DNA of 64,000 nt from Pollutibacter soli (GTDB lineage Bacteria; Bacteroidota; Bacteroidia; Chitinophagales; Chitinophagaceae): positions 464,292-528,291 of the forward strand of contig JARJHS010000003.1 of NCBI GenBank assembly GCA_029269725.1, read 5' to 3'. This document shows, one piece after another, positions 36,521 through 46,009 of the stretch. The notes under the pieces were generated by a model. It saw only the letters and a program-made list of their open reading frames with translations, made no database searches and was not told the DNA's origin. How positions within the stretch are numbered: the stretch's first letter is position 1; each line of letters starts with the position of its first letter. The position numbers were made by a program, and so were the translations under genes.

Positions 36521-37846
36521 TCATCCTTCCCAGATTTCTTCCTTACCATCCAGCCAGCTCTTCACCAGTTCAGTAGTAACAGATTTTGGTCTTTCGAGTG
36601 CAAAGCCCAGGGCTCTGTCCCAACAAAGACTGGCGAGTACGCCGAGTGCGCGGCTGACTCCAAAGAGAACTGTATAGAATTCGTATTCTACCATGCCGTA
36701 GTGAACAAGTAATGCGCCGCTATGTGCGTCGACATTCGGCCATGGATTTTTTACTTTACCAAGAGAACTTAAAATATCAGGAACAGTTTCATAAATTCTC
36801 CAAACTGTCTTAACCAGCGGATCGTTTGGCATGTGCTTTTTTCCAAATTCCATTTGCGCGGAGAATCTTGGATCTGTTTTGCGCAGTACAGCGTGACCAT
36901 AACCGGGAACAACTTTCCCTTCACCCAAAGTTTTCTTCACATAAGTTTCCACCTGCTTTTTAGTGGGCAACTCAACATCGAGTTCCTTCCTCATCTCAAA
37001 TATCCATTTGATTACCTCCTGGTTAGCAAGGCCATGTAATGGACCGGCAAGTCCGTTCATACCAGCTGCAAGACTTAGGAACGGATCACTCAGGGCAGAA
37101 CCTACAAGATGGGTGGTATGCGCAGACACATTCCCACCTTCATGGTCTGCATGAATGGTCATATATAAACGCATAAGCTCTTTAAAACTCTCGTCATTAT
37201 AACCCATCATGTGGGCAAAATTTCCGGCCCAATCAAGCAAACCATTCGGTTGAATATGGTCGCCGTTTTTATATTTCCTGCGATAGATATATGCTGCGAT
37301 CCTTGGTAGACGCGCGATCAGATCCATCGTATCATCGAATGTCGCACTCCAGTAATCCTTTTTATTCATTCCTTCGGCGTACTTCTTAGCGAACTGACTG
37401 CCGGTCTGCAGCGCCATGATACCAACCACAAACTGCGTCATCGGGTGCGCAGAAACAGGCAAAGCCTCGATGGTATCAAAAACATAATTGGGTACGTGGG
37501 AACGACGTTGCCAGTTGGCAGTAAGCATATTGACATCCGCCTCTGTTGGCATGTCACCAACCAGCATCAAATAAAATAATCCTTCGGGAAGTGGTTCACT
37601 CCCACCTTTTGCTTTCGGCAGGTCCTTTTGCAATTCCGGAATGGAGTATCCGCGGAAACGTATTCCTTCATTTGCATCCAGCAATGAAGTCTCTGTCACT
37701 AGTCCGGTTATTCCACGCATCCCCTGGTAGATCTGCGATAGGGTTACTTCACCAATTTTCTTTTTTCCATGTGTTTTTAAAATCTCCTTGATTTCAGCTC
37801 CCAGCTCTTCCGCTTTAACCTTAAACCTATCCTTGATCTCTTCCAT
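36521..37846 (-). CDS. gltA: Citrate synthase, eukaryotic type
   Basis: A 441-residue protein of the mitochondrial-type citrate synthase lineage found in Bacteroidota. Key pieces are the substrate-loop histidine region HADHEGGNVSAHTTHLVGSALSDP, the second histidine in VVPGYGHAVLRKTDPRF and the C-terminal NVDAHSGALLVHYGMVEYEFYTVLFGVSRALG. It joins acetyl-CoA and oxaloacetate in the TCA cycle. It is a single gene with gene-free regions on both sides. Confidence 0.97.
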   Translation of the reverse strand: MEEIKDRFKVKAEELGAEIKEILKTHGKKKIGEVTLSQIYQGMRGITGLVTETSLLDANEGIRFRGYSIPELQKDLPKAKGGSEPLPEGLFYLMLVGDMPTEADVNMLTANWQRRSHVPNYVFDTIEALPVSAHPMTQFVVGIMALQTGSQFAKKYAEGMNKKDYWSATFDDTMDLIARLPRIAAYIYRRKYKNGDHIQPNGLLDWAGNFAHMMGYNDESFKELMRLYMTIHADHEGGNVSAHTTHLVGSALSDPFLSLAAGMNGLAGPLHGLANQEVIKWIFEMRKELDVELPTKKQVETYVKKTLGEGKVVPGYGHAVLRKTDPRFSAQMEFGKKHMPNDPLVKTVWRIYETVPDILSSLGKVKNPWPNVDAHSGALLVHYGMVEYEFYTVLFGVSRALGVLASLCWDRALGFALERPKSVTTELVKSWLDGKEEIWEG

Positions 37847-38164
37847 GTATGAATACTGTTTGATCTAAGTGAATTGGACTATCCTTACCGTATAAAGGTA
37901 GCTAAAAAGGTGAGAAGAAAGAAGGAGGAAGTAAGAAGCAGAAGGCTAAAAAAGTCAAAAAAGGCCACGAATTAATTGAATTTTAATTGCTTTATCCGTT
38001 TAATCAACACTGTTATCAGAAGTATGAAAGTCGAATTGCAAGAGGGCATTGACCAAGCCCTCTTATTAATAATTTTTTACCTGCATATGGGGATCCTTGC
38101 AATACGATTAACGGTTATCCACTACATCACTTCTGTACTTCCGGCTAACAAGTGCTGACAAAGT
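37847..38164. other. Gene-free stretch with a purine-rich heptamer array
   Basis: The region contains 7-bp blocks at 37910-37951 (GTGAGAA, GAAAGAA, GGAGGAA, GTAAGAA, GCAGAAG, GCTAAAA). The rest has no recognised gene or RNA; the citrate synthase promoter is expected near 37850-37900. Confidence 0.65.
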
Positions 38165-39244
38165 CTATTTAGGTGCTTTACGATACAGATATACGGTAAC
38201 TCCTGCGAACAACACATTGGGTATCCATGCCGCAATATTGGGATCGAGATTTCCTTTGGTACTAAAAATGGTGGAGAAACGATCGGAAAGAATAAATACG
38301 GCGCATATGATAATGCCAATCGCAAGGTGTGCTCCACTACCACCCCTGATTTTCCGACAGGCAAGAATAGCACCGATCAACGTGAGTATAATTACAGCAA
38401 CTGGTGTTGCATTACGATGGGCTTTTTCCATCATCAGATCTTTTACGGATTCTGAACCTCGTAACTTATCAAGTTCAATCATCCGGTTAAGTTCGGGTGT
38501 CGTCAATCTTGACTGTACATATTCATCTTTCTGCAGATCGGTTGGCTTGAAACTGAATTTGCGATGTTGTTCTGTGTAGAACTTTACATCTTCTTTCAAT
38601 GAATCAACTTTTCTTTCCACCACACCGGTAAGCTTCCAGCTTTTCTTTGCGGTATCCCAGGCGATATTATCAGCACGTAAATTGTAAACGACTTTATGAT
38701 TAATCACTTTTTCAACAAAAAAACTTCCACCGGATCTCGATGAAGTGTCATAGTAACGGATGCCCGCATAACTGAAAGAATCGACACGCATGTACACACT
38801 ACGGGAAACTGGTGACATATTTGAACCCTTCACATATTTCAGTTCAAAACTGGTTCTGATCGCGTTTGCCTTCGGAATAATGTACCAGTTGCTCACCCAT
38901 AACAAAATTCCAAGTACAGCGCCACCAACTACATAAGGTCTGAGAATACGTCTCAGGCTCACACCACTGGCGAGTATTGCGATGAACTCCGATCGGTTCG
39001 CCATCTTGGATGTGAAAAATATTACGGAGATAAAAACAAACAGTGGAAAAAGAAGTGCAACGATATAGGGTATAAAACCTAAATAATAATTCATGAACAC
39101 ATATCCGGCTTCCAGGTTGTTCTTTACAAAATCATCTGTTTTCTCACTCATATCTATTACCGTCGAAATAACGGTGAGCAGGATAACAGAAAAGAAAAAT
39201 GTACTCAGGAACTTCCAGAATATGTACCAGTCGATTTTCTTCAT
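38165..39244 (-). CDS. LptF/LptG-type permease (YjgP/YjgQ)
   Basis: About 359 residues from the ATG at 39242-39244 (MKKIDWYIFWKFL), chosen over a longer frame that lacks the family start. Three N-terminal helices (FLSTFFFSVILLTVISTVIDM; YVFMNYYLGFIPYIVALLFPLFVFISVIFF; VVGGAVLGILLWVSNWYIIP), a periplasmic beta-jelly-roll middle and three C-terminal helices give the LptF/G topology. It is a membrane subunit of the ABC system that exports lipopolysaccharide. Which of LptF or LptG it represents cannot be told here. Confidence 0.9.
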   Translation of the reverse strand: MKKIDWYIFWKFLSTFFFSVILLTVISTVIDMSEKTDDFVKNNLEAGYVFMNYYLGFIPYIVALLFPLFVFISVIFFTSKMANRSEFIAILASGVSLRRILRPYVVGGAVLGILLWVSNWYIIPKANAIRTSFELKYVKGSNMSPVSRSVYMRVDSFSYAGIRYYDTSSRSGGSFFVEKVINHKVVYNLRADNIAWDTAKKSWKLTGVVERKVDSLKEDVKFYTEQHRKFSFKPTDLQKDEYVQSRLTTPELNRMIELDKLRGSESVKDLMMEKAHRNATPVAVIILTLIGAILACRKIRGGSGAHLAIGIIICAVFILSDRFSTIFSTKGNLDPNIAAWIPNVLFAGVTVYLYRKAPK

Positions 39245-39384
39245 CAAAGCAGATTGCAAATAGTCAGAGGAATTTCCTGTGAAGCAGCAAAAATAAATCA
39301 AATCTTCAGGCCGGGGAAATCATAACATTGGTTAGCCATCTGAATGCAATCGATTTAACAAAATTGAGTGATTAAAAGTGATAG

Positions 39385-41877
39385 TTATTTGCCTAAAACG
39401 GGATAAACAATCTTTGTGCCTTCATCGAATTCACCCTTGATCGACATGGGTCGCTGGTCGCGATATTCATAGGTGTATATAGTTGTCCACCCAGCTGCAG
39501 GATAATAAGTCTGCAAGACAAAAGCTGAGCCAACTCGTTTGATACGTATCAAAGATTTTTCAACGACAACTGTATCCAATTTTTTGAAGACCTGCTTTCC
39601 ACCAATCACATCGCCAACAAAATACCTGCTTTCAAGCCTGCCGAGGTATATGAAATTGTTGATTTTTGAAATCGAATCGTTATTCGGTATTTCATATAAT
39701 GCAGTATCGCTATCCAGGATTAAAACGCCTGAAGTGCCAAGACTGTCCGGTATAGTCATCTCAACCCAACCATTGCCAACCAGCATCTGTTTTGAACTCA
39801 TGGCAATTGTACCTGCTCCATTGGATTTCCATATACCCATTGGCGATTGAGTCAGCTGACCTTTTATCTTATCAAAATAGACCAGATCACCTTCTGATGA
39901 AGTAGCTGGTGGTTTTGGATTAGATGTCGAATCGAGGGTAACAAAATCTTTAATGTTTGCATTGTATCCACCGAACTTAAACTCATCATAATAAGCTTCG
40001 ATCGTACCGTTAAAACATGGATAACCCCAACCCATACCCGTAGAATCAATCCATGGCCATTTGTACAAGCCCTGGTGGATATAAGCTTCAGGGGCACGGC
40101 CCGGTCCCAGAACCCAGTTGGGGCCAAATCTTTCCCAGACAAGTACACCATTGCGGTATAGCTTTATATACCCCGAATCCTGGTTTGTAAAATTGCGATG
40201 TAACGCCCAATCAACCCACTGCCCTTTTACCACCGGACCTATATCAGAAGTGAGTTCGCCCTTGGGCTTTCCATCCGAAGAAATGTTCACAACAACTGCA
40301 TACATTCTGTCTTTCAGTATTTGTAATCTGAAAGGTGTTGAATAATCATCCGGAGAAGATTTTGTATTGAATAAAACTGAAACCGGTGTGCAATCATCGA
40401 CCCAGGTTTTTGGAATCAGCATTGATGCAGACATCCAGTTGATCCCGATGAATTTTTCAGCGGGTTGGTTCCATGACAATTCTGCCCTCATACTCACCGG
40501 GTTGTAGGTTGGATTCTTCGTTACAGAAACTTTGTAACTTTTCTTCCCCTTACGTGCAAAATCAGAAGAGACAGTAATGTTAGCAAGATCGGCCTTGTTG
40601 AAAACATCATTTCCATGACCGGTATAAAATCCCCATCGTGAAAGCGGAAACTGTGCCCATTCGGTATGGGGCTGAATTTCCGGTTCATCCTCGCAGTCAT
40701 CATATAAAAACACGCCAGGCATATAATCGGGTAACGTGTCGAGTACGGTTACATTAATATCATCGTTTGAAACAAAACCTGTATTATCGGTTACGGTAAA
40801 TCTGAATTTATACGTACCTATTTTCAGATTAAGAATCGTAGTAGACAATTCTGTTGCGTTCGCAATTTTGACAGAAGTATCGCCGGCAATGAGCATCCAT
40901 TCCTTTCTGATGATGGCGCCGTCGGAATCACTTGCGGAGCCTCTGAGTGTAACAGAATTTTTTGGTAGATTAACGGAAATGTCCGGACCGGCAGAAATAA
41001 CCGGGGGTTTGTTTTTAGAACTATCGGGAGCAACAATAAAGTCCTCCAGTTTTGATGAAGTGTTACCAAACCGGATTTCATCCAAATAAATAGTCCGGGA
41101 ATTATTAACCAGGCTTGGCCCCCTGCCCTCGCCAAGACTATCATTCCACGGCCACTTATGCATACCGACGGTTACATACCCTTCAGCGTAATGTCCTTTT
41201 TCCACCCAATTGCCACCGGTATGATTAAGAACGAGTTTGCCATTTTTATAAAGCCGGATATATCCACTATCGGCTTGGGTGAAATTTCGGTTCATGACCC
41301 AATCCGTCCATACTCCTTTATCCACCGGGCCAAGATCATAAAGAAAATTCCTGGAAACTTTACCGGAATCGCTCACGATTGAACCTTCTAAAAACCAGCG
41401 CCCTTTCATTATATACATAAATGAAGGAGTTGGATGATCGTAAGGCACAGGTATAGTGGAAAATAGAACTCCATCGGGCGTAACATCATCCTGGAACCAT
41501 GTCGGCACCATTATCGACGCGGCCATCCATCGGATGCCTGTCTTCACATTATTGGATAGAAGATTCCAGGTCAGTTCTGCGCGTGAGGTACCGGTCAGAC
41601 CGGTTTTGCCATACGAAGTATCTTTTGATATGCTGAAGCGATAACTGTATTTCCCTTTACGCGAAAAGGAATCTGAGATGACAATTTTTGAAGTTCCTGA
41701 GTTGAGCGGGCCTGTGCCATCAGGTTTGACATTGCCCTGGAAATATTGCCATTTGTTTATCGGACCAGCCCATTCAATAGCAGGCGCCTTTTCACAGTCA
41801 TCATAAATGATGAACTGCTTCTGTGCAACAGCACCAATGGTTGTACAACAAAACAGTAGCAATAAAAATTGTTTCAT
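39385..41877 (-). CDS. Exported polysaccharide-lyase-like protein with two catalytic-type domains and a PKD module
   Basis: An 830-residue secreted protein (signal to about residue 18). Residues about 20-275 and 390-650 are two copies of a heparin-lyase-I-like beta-jelly-roll (DDCE start, SRKGKYSYRFSISK versus ARKGKKSYKVSVTK, AELTWN versus AELSWN, VDKGVWTDWVMNRNFTQADSGYIRLYKNGKL versus VVKGQWVDWALHRNFTNQDSGYIKLYRNGVL). A PKD-type domain (PPVISAGPDISVNLPKNSVTLRG) lies between them and a further beta module ends the protein. Lyase activity is inferred. It is a monocistronic minus-strand gene outside the PUL. Confidence 0.7.
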   Translation of the reverse strand: MKQFLLLLFCCTTIGAVAQKQFIIYDDCEKAPAIEWAGPINKWQYFQGNVKPDGTGPLNSGTSKIVISDSFSRKGKYSYRFSISKDTSYGKTGLTGTSRAELTWNLLSNNVKTGIRWMAASIMVPTWFQDDVTPDGVLFSTIPVPYDHPTPSFMYIMKGRWFLEGSIVSDSGKVSRNFLYDLGPVDKGVWTDWVMNRNFTQADSGYIRLYKNGKLVLNHTGGNWVEKGHYAEGYVTVGMHKWPWNDSLGEGRGPSLVNNSRTIYLDEIRFGNTSSKLEDFIVAPDSSKNKPPVISAGPDISVNLPKNSVTLRGSASDSDGAIIRKEWMLIAGDTSVKIANATELSTTILNLKIGTYKFRFTVTDNTGFVSNDDINVTVLDTLPDYMPGVFLYDDCEDEPEIQPHTEWAQFPLSRWGFYTGHGNDVFNKADLANITVSSDFARKGKKSYKVSVTKNPTYNPVSMRAELSWNQPAEKFIGINWMSASMLIPKTWVDDCTPVSVLFNTKSSPDDYSTPFRLQILKDRMYAVVVNISSDGKPKGELTSDIGPVVKGQWVDWALHRNFTNQDSGYIKLYRNGVLVWERFGPNWVLGPGRAPEAYIHQGLYKWPWIDSTGMGWGYPCFNGTIEAYYDEFKFGGYNANIKDFVTLDSTSNPKPPATSSEGDLVYFDKIKGQLTQSPMGIWKSNGAGTIAMSSKQMLVGNGWVEMTIPDSLGTSGVLILDSDTALYEIPNNDSISKINNFIYLGRLESRYFVGDVIGGKQVFKKLDTVVVEKSLIRIKRVGSAFVLQTYYPAAGWTTIYTYEYRDQRPMSIKGEFDEGTKIVYPVLGK

Positions 41878-42361
41878 AACCGCATGCTTAGCCGAAAATG
41901 CTGATCTTGCTTTATGTCAGTTCAGTGATTGTCGGTTGTATCCTAATGCACAGTTCCCCCTATGCTTTCAAGAGCTGTACACAGTATTTGTTGCGTTTAG
42001 CACGTTATATATGCAGTGTTACAGCATACACACGGAAATCGAGAGAATATTTGGATTACAATTGGTGAGAGTAATTCTCAGATCAGAGGATTTGGAAACA
42101 CTTCAACAGTGTCCGGGTATAGTCAGAGGCAATATATCCGGGCTTGAAACCAGAATAGAAACTGAAGCATTATCCACATTTAATCAACATTACAGACAGC
42201 CTCAGTCGCTGCAATTTATAGTAAAAATTCTATTATCCCTCGTATTTAACCGGTATTTTTTAACTTGTACGGCAGAATAGCCCAAAAACCAGAAAAGTAA
42301 CAGATCACAGATTCCCCCCTGCTGAATCTATCTTGTTGTGTCTCATCTATTAATATCAGGC
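41878..42361. other. Gene-free stretch
   Basis: About 480 bp upstream of the polysaccharide-lyase-like gene. A plus-strand open frame overlapping its start (41807-42280) looks non-coding. No repeats, tRNA or hairpin were recognised. Confidence 0.4.
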
Positions 42362-42694
42362 TTATTGGGGCCGGTTGTTGCAGTTCCACACGTTTTTTTC
42401 AAATTTCGCATCATCCCTGAACTGATCAAAACTATATCCATCCGCCATGGTCAGGAGTTCTCCTGCTTCATTATAATATACAGGAGCGCAGTTACACGCA
42501 GGTCCTTTACAGAATATTAAATAAACAAATTGCTTATTCCAGGAATAAAGATCAACAAATGGTTCGCACCCGCAATTTGAATTTCCTTCGGTATAAGCCT
42601 TAATAGCATAAGGAAGTTCTTCCGGAATTTCACTCTCTTTCGCACAGGAAAATGTAAAAATAATCAGGCATACTAAAGCGACCAGGTATTTCAT
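42362..42694 (-). CDS. Small lipoprotein of unknown function
   Basis: A 110-residue protein from the ATG at 42692-42694, which gives a good lipoprotein signal (MKYLVALVCLIIFTFSCAKE, cysteine at residue 17). The mature part is rich in cysteines: NSNCGCEPFVDLY, FCKGPACNCAP and VWNCN, which suggests disulphides or metal binding in the periplasm. A similar pattern is common in Bacteroidota lipoproteins without assigned role. No operon partner is evident. Confidence 0.6.
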   Translation of the reverse strand: MKYLVALVCLIIFTFSCAKESEIPEELPYAIKAYTEGNSNCGCEPFVDLYSWNKQFVYLIFCKGPACNCAPVYYNEAGELLTMADGYSFDQFRDDAKFEKNVWNCNNRPQ

Positions 42695-42987
42695 ATGCAG
42701 TTTACTGGCAACTGACAAAAGCGAATATCGGGTCGTTGCGTGAAATGAAAATAATATATCGCTTGGATCCTGTTCAAAGTTTACCATTTCAAAATAAAAC
42801 AAAGGAAACTATCAACCCATCAGATAATAACGTTTATGCATACCCTAAACTATACTTTTTAAACGGAAATTTCTATCGTCATTTCACTGAGATTATCCTC
42901 AGAAAACACCCATTCCCAATGCGCTTGAGTGGACGGGCATATCACGGTTTTAGTTTTAAATCTTTCAAAATTTAAAACCGCTGATTT

Positions 42988-43599
42988 ATGAAAAATTCCA
43001 TCAAAAACACCCCGACCATTCTTTCTTATGCAGCAATTTTCGCCAGTTCTTTTTTCATTCTTGTAGCTGCCTGCAGCAAAAGTGATGTCCGCGAACCTGG
43101 CGGAAATCTTTCATCCCATGCTAATGGAATGGGAAAATCCACTAACTTGAATAGTGGCAAAGTAGCTGAACACAACATCAGTGCAGACGATGCTAAAACT
43201 TTTGTGCGGGCCTATTTCGACCATACCACTGCTGGTATGACTGCGGAAGAAAAAAAGAACGTGGTAACCTCTGTTTATTTTCCGTTGGATGCCTTGGAAG
43301 AATACCTTGCAGCGATGAAGCAGCACAACAGCAGTACCTCGGGTCTGAGAATTTATTTTGCCAGGTACAACAGAAGTCACATCAATACCCTTGAATTGAC
43401 TGATAGAAAACTTCAGCTGGATCATAACAATATGAATACGGTTGTATTGGTAGCGACAAGAAAAGATGCCGAAGGATACCCGGTCGATATTATCGGAACA
43501 GGCATCAACCAGCCCTTCAATGTAGGCATCTCTTGTCCTCCACTGCCGCCTTCCAGCTGCAAAGGCGAATACTGTCCGTTGGTTGAAAGCAGCGATTAA
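42988..43599 (+). CDS. Lipoprotein of unknown function upstream of a signalling operon
   Basis: A 203-residue protein. The signal YAAIFASSFFILVAAC gives a lipobox cysteine at residue 29. The mature part has a helical segment (ISADDAKTFVRAYFDHTTAGMTAEEKKNVVTSVYFPLDALEEYLAAM), then strands (GLRIYFARYNRSHINTLELTDRKL) and a C-terminal Pro/Cys-rich tail (CPPLPPSSCKGEYCP). It is not recognised. It starts an apparent plus-strand operon: a membrane protein gene follows after 11 bp, then kinase and regulator genes, so it may be an envelope sensor partner. Confidence 0.55.
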   Translation: MKNSIKNTPTILSYAAIFASSFFILVAACSKSDVREPGGNLSSHANGMGKSTNLNSGKVAEHNISADDAKTFVRAYFDHTTAGMTAEEKKNVVTSVYFPLDALEEYLAAMKQHNSSTSGLRIYFARYNRSHINTLELTDRKLQLDHNNMNTVVLVATRKDAEGYPVDIIGTGINQPFNVGISCPPLPPSSCKGEYCPLVESSD

Positions 43600-43610
43600 A
43601 TCCTGAAACA

Positions 43611-44258
43611 ATGAATCATATTTTTCTCTGGTTTGAACTTTTTTGTCTGGTGGTGGCCGTCGTTAACTACCGTACGCTGAAAGGTTCAAACCTTTTTTGG
43701 TTTATACCTTTTCTAGTGTTGACCAATGTGCAGGAATGGGGAAGCCGGTATGGGTTTCTGAGTCAGAATGGAAACAATATACTTAGTCAGAATATTTTTA
43801 CGACTATAGAGTTCATGTTTTATACCTGGTTGTTTTCAAAAGAAGTTCATCATTTATTTTTATCGAAGATGATCAGAATTTCCGGCAGCATCCTGATACT
43901 CGCGATTCTAATAAACCTTTTATTTTTCCAGGGAATTGCGCCCGAATTCCATAGTTATACTTATCTGCCCGGATCAATTCTTATGATACTTTTTGCAGCT
44001 GCCTTGTTCTTTAATAATTTCCTTGGCGAGGAGTATGTTGATATACCACGCACACCCATGTTTTGGATATCTATTGGCGTAATGTTTTTTTACGCTGGTA
44101 TGTTCTCTTTATACACCATGTTACTACCTGCAATAAAATCAGGCGACTACAGCTTTGTCAATCTCTATTTAATACTGACAAACGTTTTTAATATTATTTT
44201 GTATTCCTGTTTTATTATTTCCTTTTTATGCCTGAGGGGACGGAAGTTAGCAACGTGA
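43611..44258 (+). CDS. Multi-pass membrane protein adjoining a histidine kinase
   Basis: A 215-residue protein with about seven hydrophobic segments and short loops, for example FLWFELFCLVVAVVNY, IFTTIEFMFYTWLF, ISGSILILAILINLLFF and LILTNVFNIILYSCFIISFLCL. It has no known signature I recognise. Its stop TGA overlaps a GTG start of the histidine kinase in a GTGA junction, so the two are probably co-translated. It may be the membrane sensing half of a split sensor, since the kinase itself has only one membrane helix. Confidence 0.6.
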   Translation: MNHIFLWFELFCLVVAVVNYRTLKGSNLFWFIPFLVLTNVQEWGSRYGFLSQNGNNILSQNIFTTIEFMFYTWLFSKEVHHLFLSKMIRISGSILILAILINLLFFQGIAPEFHSYTYLPGSILMILFAAALFFNNFLGEEYVDIPRTPMFWISIGVMFFYAGMFSLYTMLLPAIKSGDYSFVNLYLILTNVFNIILYSCFIISFLCLRGRKLAT

Positions 44259-45013
44259 ATCCAGCTCACATTATATGGACGACAATCGTCTTTTGCCTAC
44301 TTATTGCTGTAATTATGATTTTTCTGTTCCGATATCAGAAAAGACAGAAAAAATTTATTGAGCAAAAAAATGCGTTCGCTCAAACCTTACTTCAATCGCA
44401 ATTGGAAATCCAGGAGCAGACGCTGAAAAATATCTCCCAGGAAATTCATGATAACATCGGGCAGGTACTTAGCCTGGTAAAACTGAATCTTTTTAAAACC
44501 GACGTCGAAGAAGGAGATCAGTTGCGTCGCCGCATACTCGATTCCAGGAACCTGGTCAGTAAAGCTATTGTAGACTTAAGAGATTTAAGCCATAGTCTGA
44601 ATACGGATTATGTGGAAGAAAATGGATTGATTCCTGCGTTGGCATATGAGCTGGAGATGATAGCGAAAACCGGTATCCTGAAAACAGCTATGCAGGTGAA
44701 TGGTAATTCGCGTGCATTTGATAAACAGAAGGAATTGATCATTTTCAGGATTGCCCAGGAAGCTTTTCAGAATGTAATCAAACATGCGCAGGCAAGCGAA
44801 CTGGTAGTTGTTGCAGATTTCCAGGAGTCTGGATTTTTGTTGTCGATCAGGGACGACGGTTGCGGTGTAAATAAATTGGAACCAAACTCTACTAATGGTA
44901 AACCAGGAATGGGAATCAGGAATATGCAGAAACGGGCAGAAATGATAAAAGGTTATGTTTCAATTTCTTCTGATTCCTCAAATGCAGGCACAACGGTTCT
45001 CTTCAGGTTGTAA
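44255..45013 (+). CDS. Sensor histidine kinase (HisKA_3/NarL-partner type)
   Basis: About 252 residues from the GTG at 44255, which overlaps the previous stop as GTGA; the ATG at 44228 would give 261 residues. One N-terminal membrane helix (IIWTTIVFCLLIAVIMIFLF) is followed by a coiled coil, the phospho-acceptor box ISQEIHDNIGQVLSLVKLNL, and a HATPase domain (FRIAQEAFQNVIKHAQA, IRDDGCGVN, GMGIRNMQKRAEMIKG). This type phosphorylates NarL/LuxR response regulators. The regulator gene starts 250 bp downstream. Confidence 0.88.
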   Translation: MNPAHIIWTTIVFCLLIAVIMIFLFRYQKRQKKFIEQKNAFAQTLLQSQLEIQEQTLKNISQEIHDNIGQVLSLVKLNLFKTDVEEGDQLRRRILDSRNLVSKAIVDLRDLSHSLNTDYVEENGLIPALAYELEMIAKTGILKTAMQVNGNSRAFDKQKELIIFRIAQEAFQNVIKHAQASELVVVADFQESGFLLSIRDDGCGVNKLEPNSTNGKPGMGIRNMQKRAEMIKGYVSISSDSSNAGTTVLFRL

Positions 45014-45262
45014 CCGCTTGTTTGAAACACATAATAAAAAATCTTTTAAATAATTCTCGTTGTTATTGAGTGTTTTTTCCAGGAAAATGACCGTGAATAC
45101 ACCCTTGCCCATGAATCGCAGGAGTTCGAATTTGTCACTGAATCAACGACAGGCGTACCAGGGATGGATCATTCCTACGCCTGGATTTATTGATCAGCAA
45201 AAGAACAGCAGATTATGGAACAACAATATGTATCAGCTTACCCAACGAAAAAACCGACATCA

Positions 45263-45928
45263 ATGAGACAACTTAAAAAAACTACAGTCGCTCTGGTAGA
45301 TGACCACATTCTTCTCCGCAACGGACTCGCAGGACTCATAAATAGTTTTGATGAATTTGAAGTTGTTTTTGAAGCTGATAATGGACAGGATTTCACTGAA
45401 AAGATAAAACACAATCCTGTACCCGATATGGTAATGCTGGATATCAATATGCCGGAAATGGATGGATATTCAACTGCACAATATCTTAAACAAACGTATC
45501 CTCTCGTAAAAGTCCTTGCTCTCTCCATGTATGATAATGAAACTTCCATCATTCGCATGTTTAAAGCAGGGGCGCGTGGGTATATTCTCAAGGACAGTGA
45601 ACCAAAAGAACTGAAAAGGGCTTTGGACTCAATTATTCAGAAAGGATATTACAACTCCGAATTGGTTTCCAGTAAGCTGATTCACTCCATCAATAAACTC
45701 GAAAACGAAGAAAGCGAAGTAAAACAGCTTGTCGATTTGAACGATCGTGAAATACAATTTCTGAAATATGCATGTACAGAAATGACGTATAAAGAAATTG
45801 CAGAGAAAATGTTTTTGTCGCCGAGAACAATTGATGGTTACAGGGATGCTTTATTTGAGAAACTTGGTGTTTCTACAAGAGTGGGATTGGTAATGTTTGC
45901 TGTGAAGAATGGGATTGTAGTGGTGTAA
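45263..45928 (+). CDS. NarL/FixJ-type response regulator
   Basis: About 221 residues from the ATG at 45263 (MRQLKKTTVALVDDH); an upstream ATG at 45215 is possible. The receiver domain has the DD pair (LVDDHILLRNG) and phospho-acceptor Asp in MVMLDINMPEMDG, plus Lys in GYILKDSEPKEL. The C-terminal LuxR helix-turn-helix is NDREIQFLKYACTEMTYKEIAEKMFLSPRTIDGYRDALFEKLGV. It should be the output of the adjacent kinase at 44255-45013 and perhaps also of the large sensor kinase that converges on it from 49015. Confidence 0.9.
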   Translation: MRQLKKTTVALVDDHILLRNGLAGLINSFDEFEVVFEADNGQDFTEKIKHNPVPDMVMLDINMPEMDGYSTAQYLKQTYPLVKVLALSMYDNETSIIRMFKAGARGYILKDSEPKELKRALDSIIQKGYYNSELVSSKLIHSINKLENEESEVKQLVDLNDREIQFLKYACTEMTYKEIAEKMFLSPRTIDGYRDALFEKLGVSTRVGLVMFAVKNGIVVV

Positions 45929-46009
45929 GGTTGGTGCATAATAAGTTTGTAGATGGATTTTTATATTGGCTGATACAAATTTTAATAACTTACTGGACAT
46001 TATTTCTAT

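Noticed and set aside
41807-42280. Plus-strand 157-codon frame
   Set aside because: It overlaps the start of the polysaccharide-lyase-like gene, has no domain pattern and mixed composition, and is probably chance.
45014-45262. Small gene between the kinase and the regulator
   Set aside because: Short frame with no start context or domain and no stable pattern; treated as leader sequence of the regulator.
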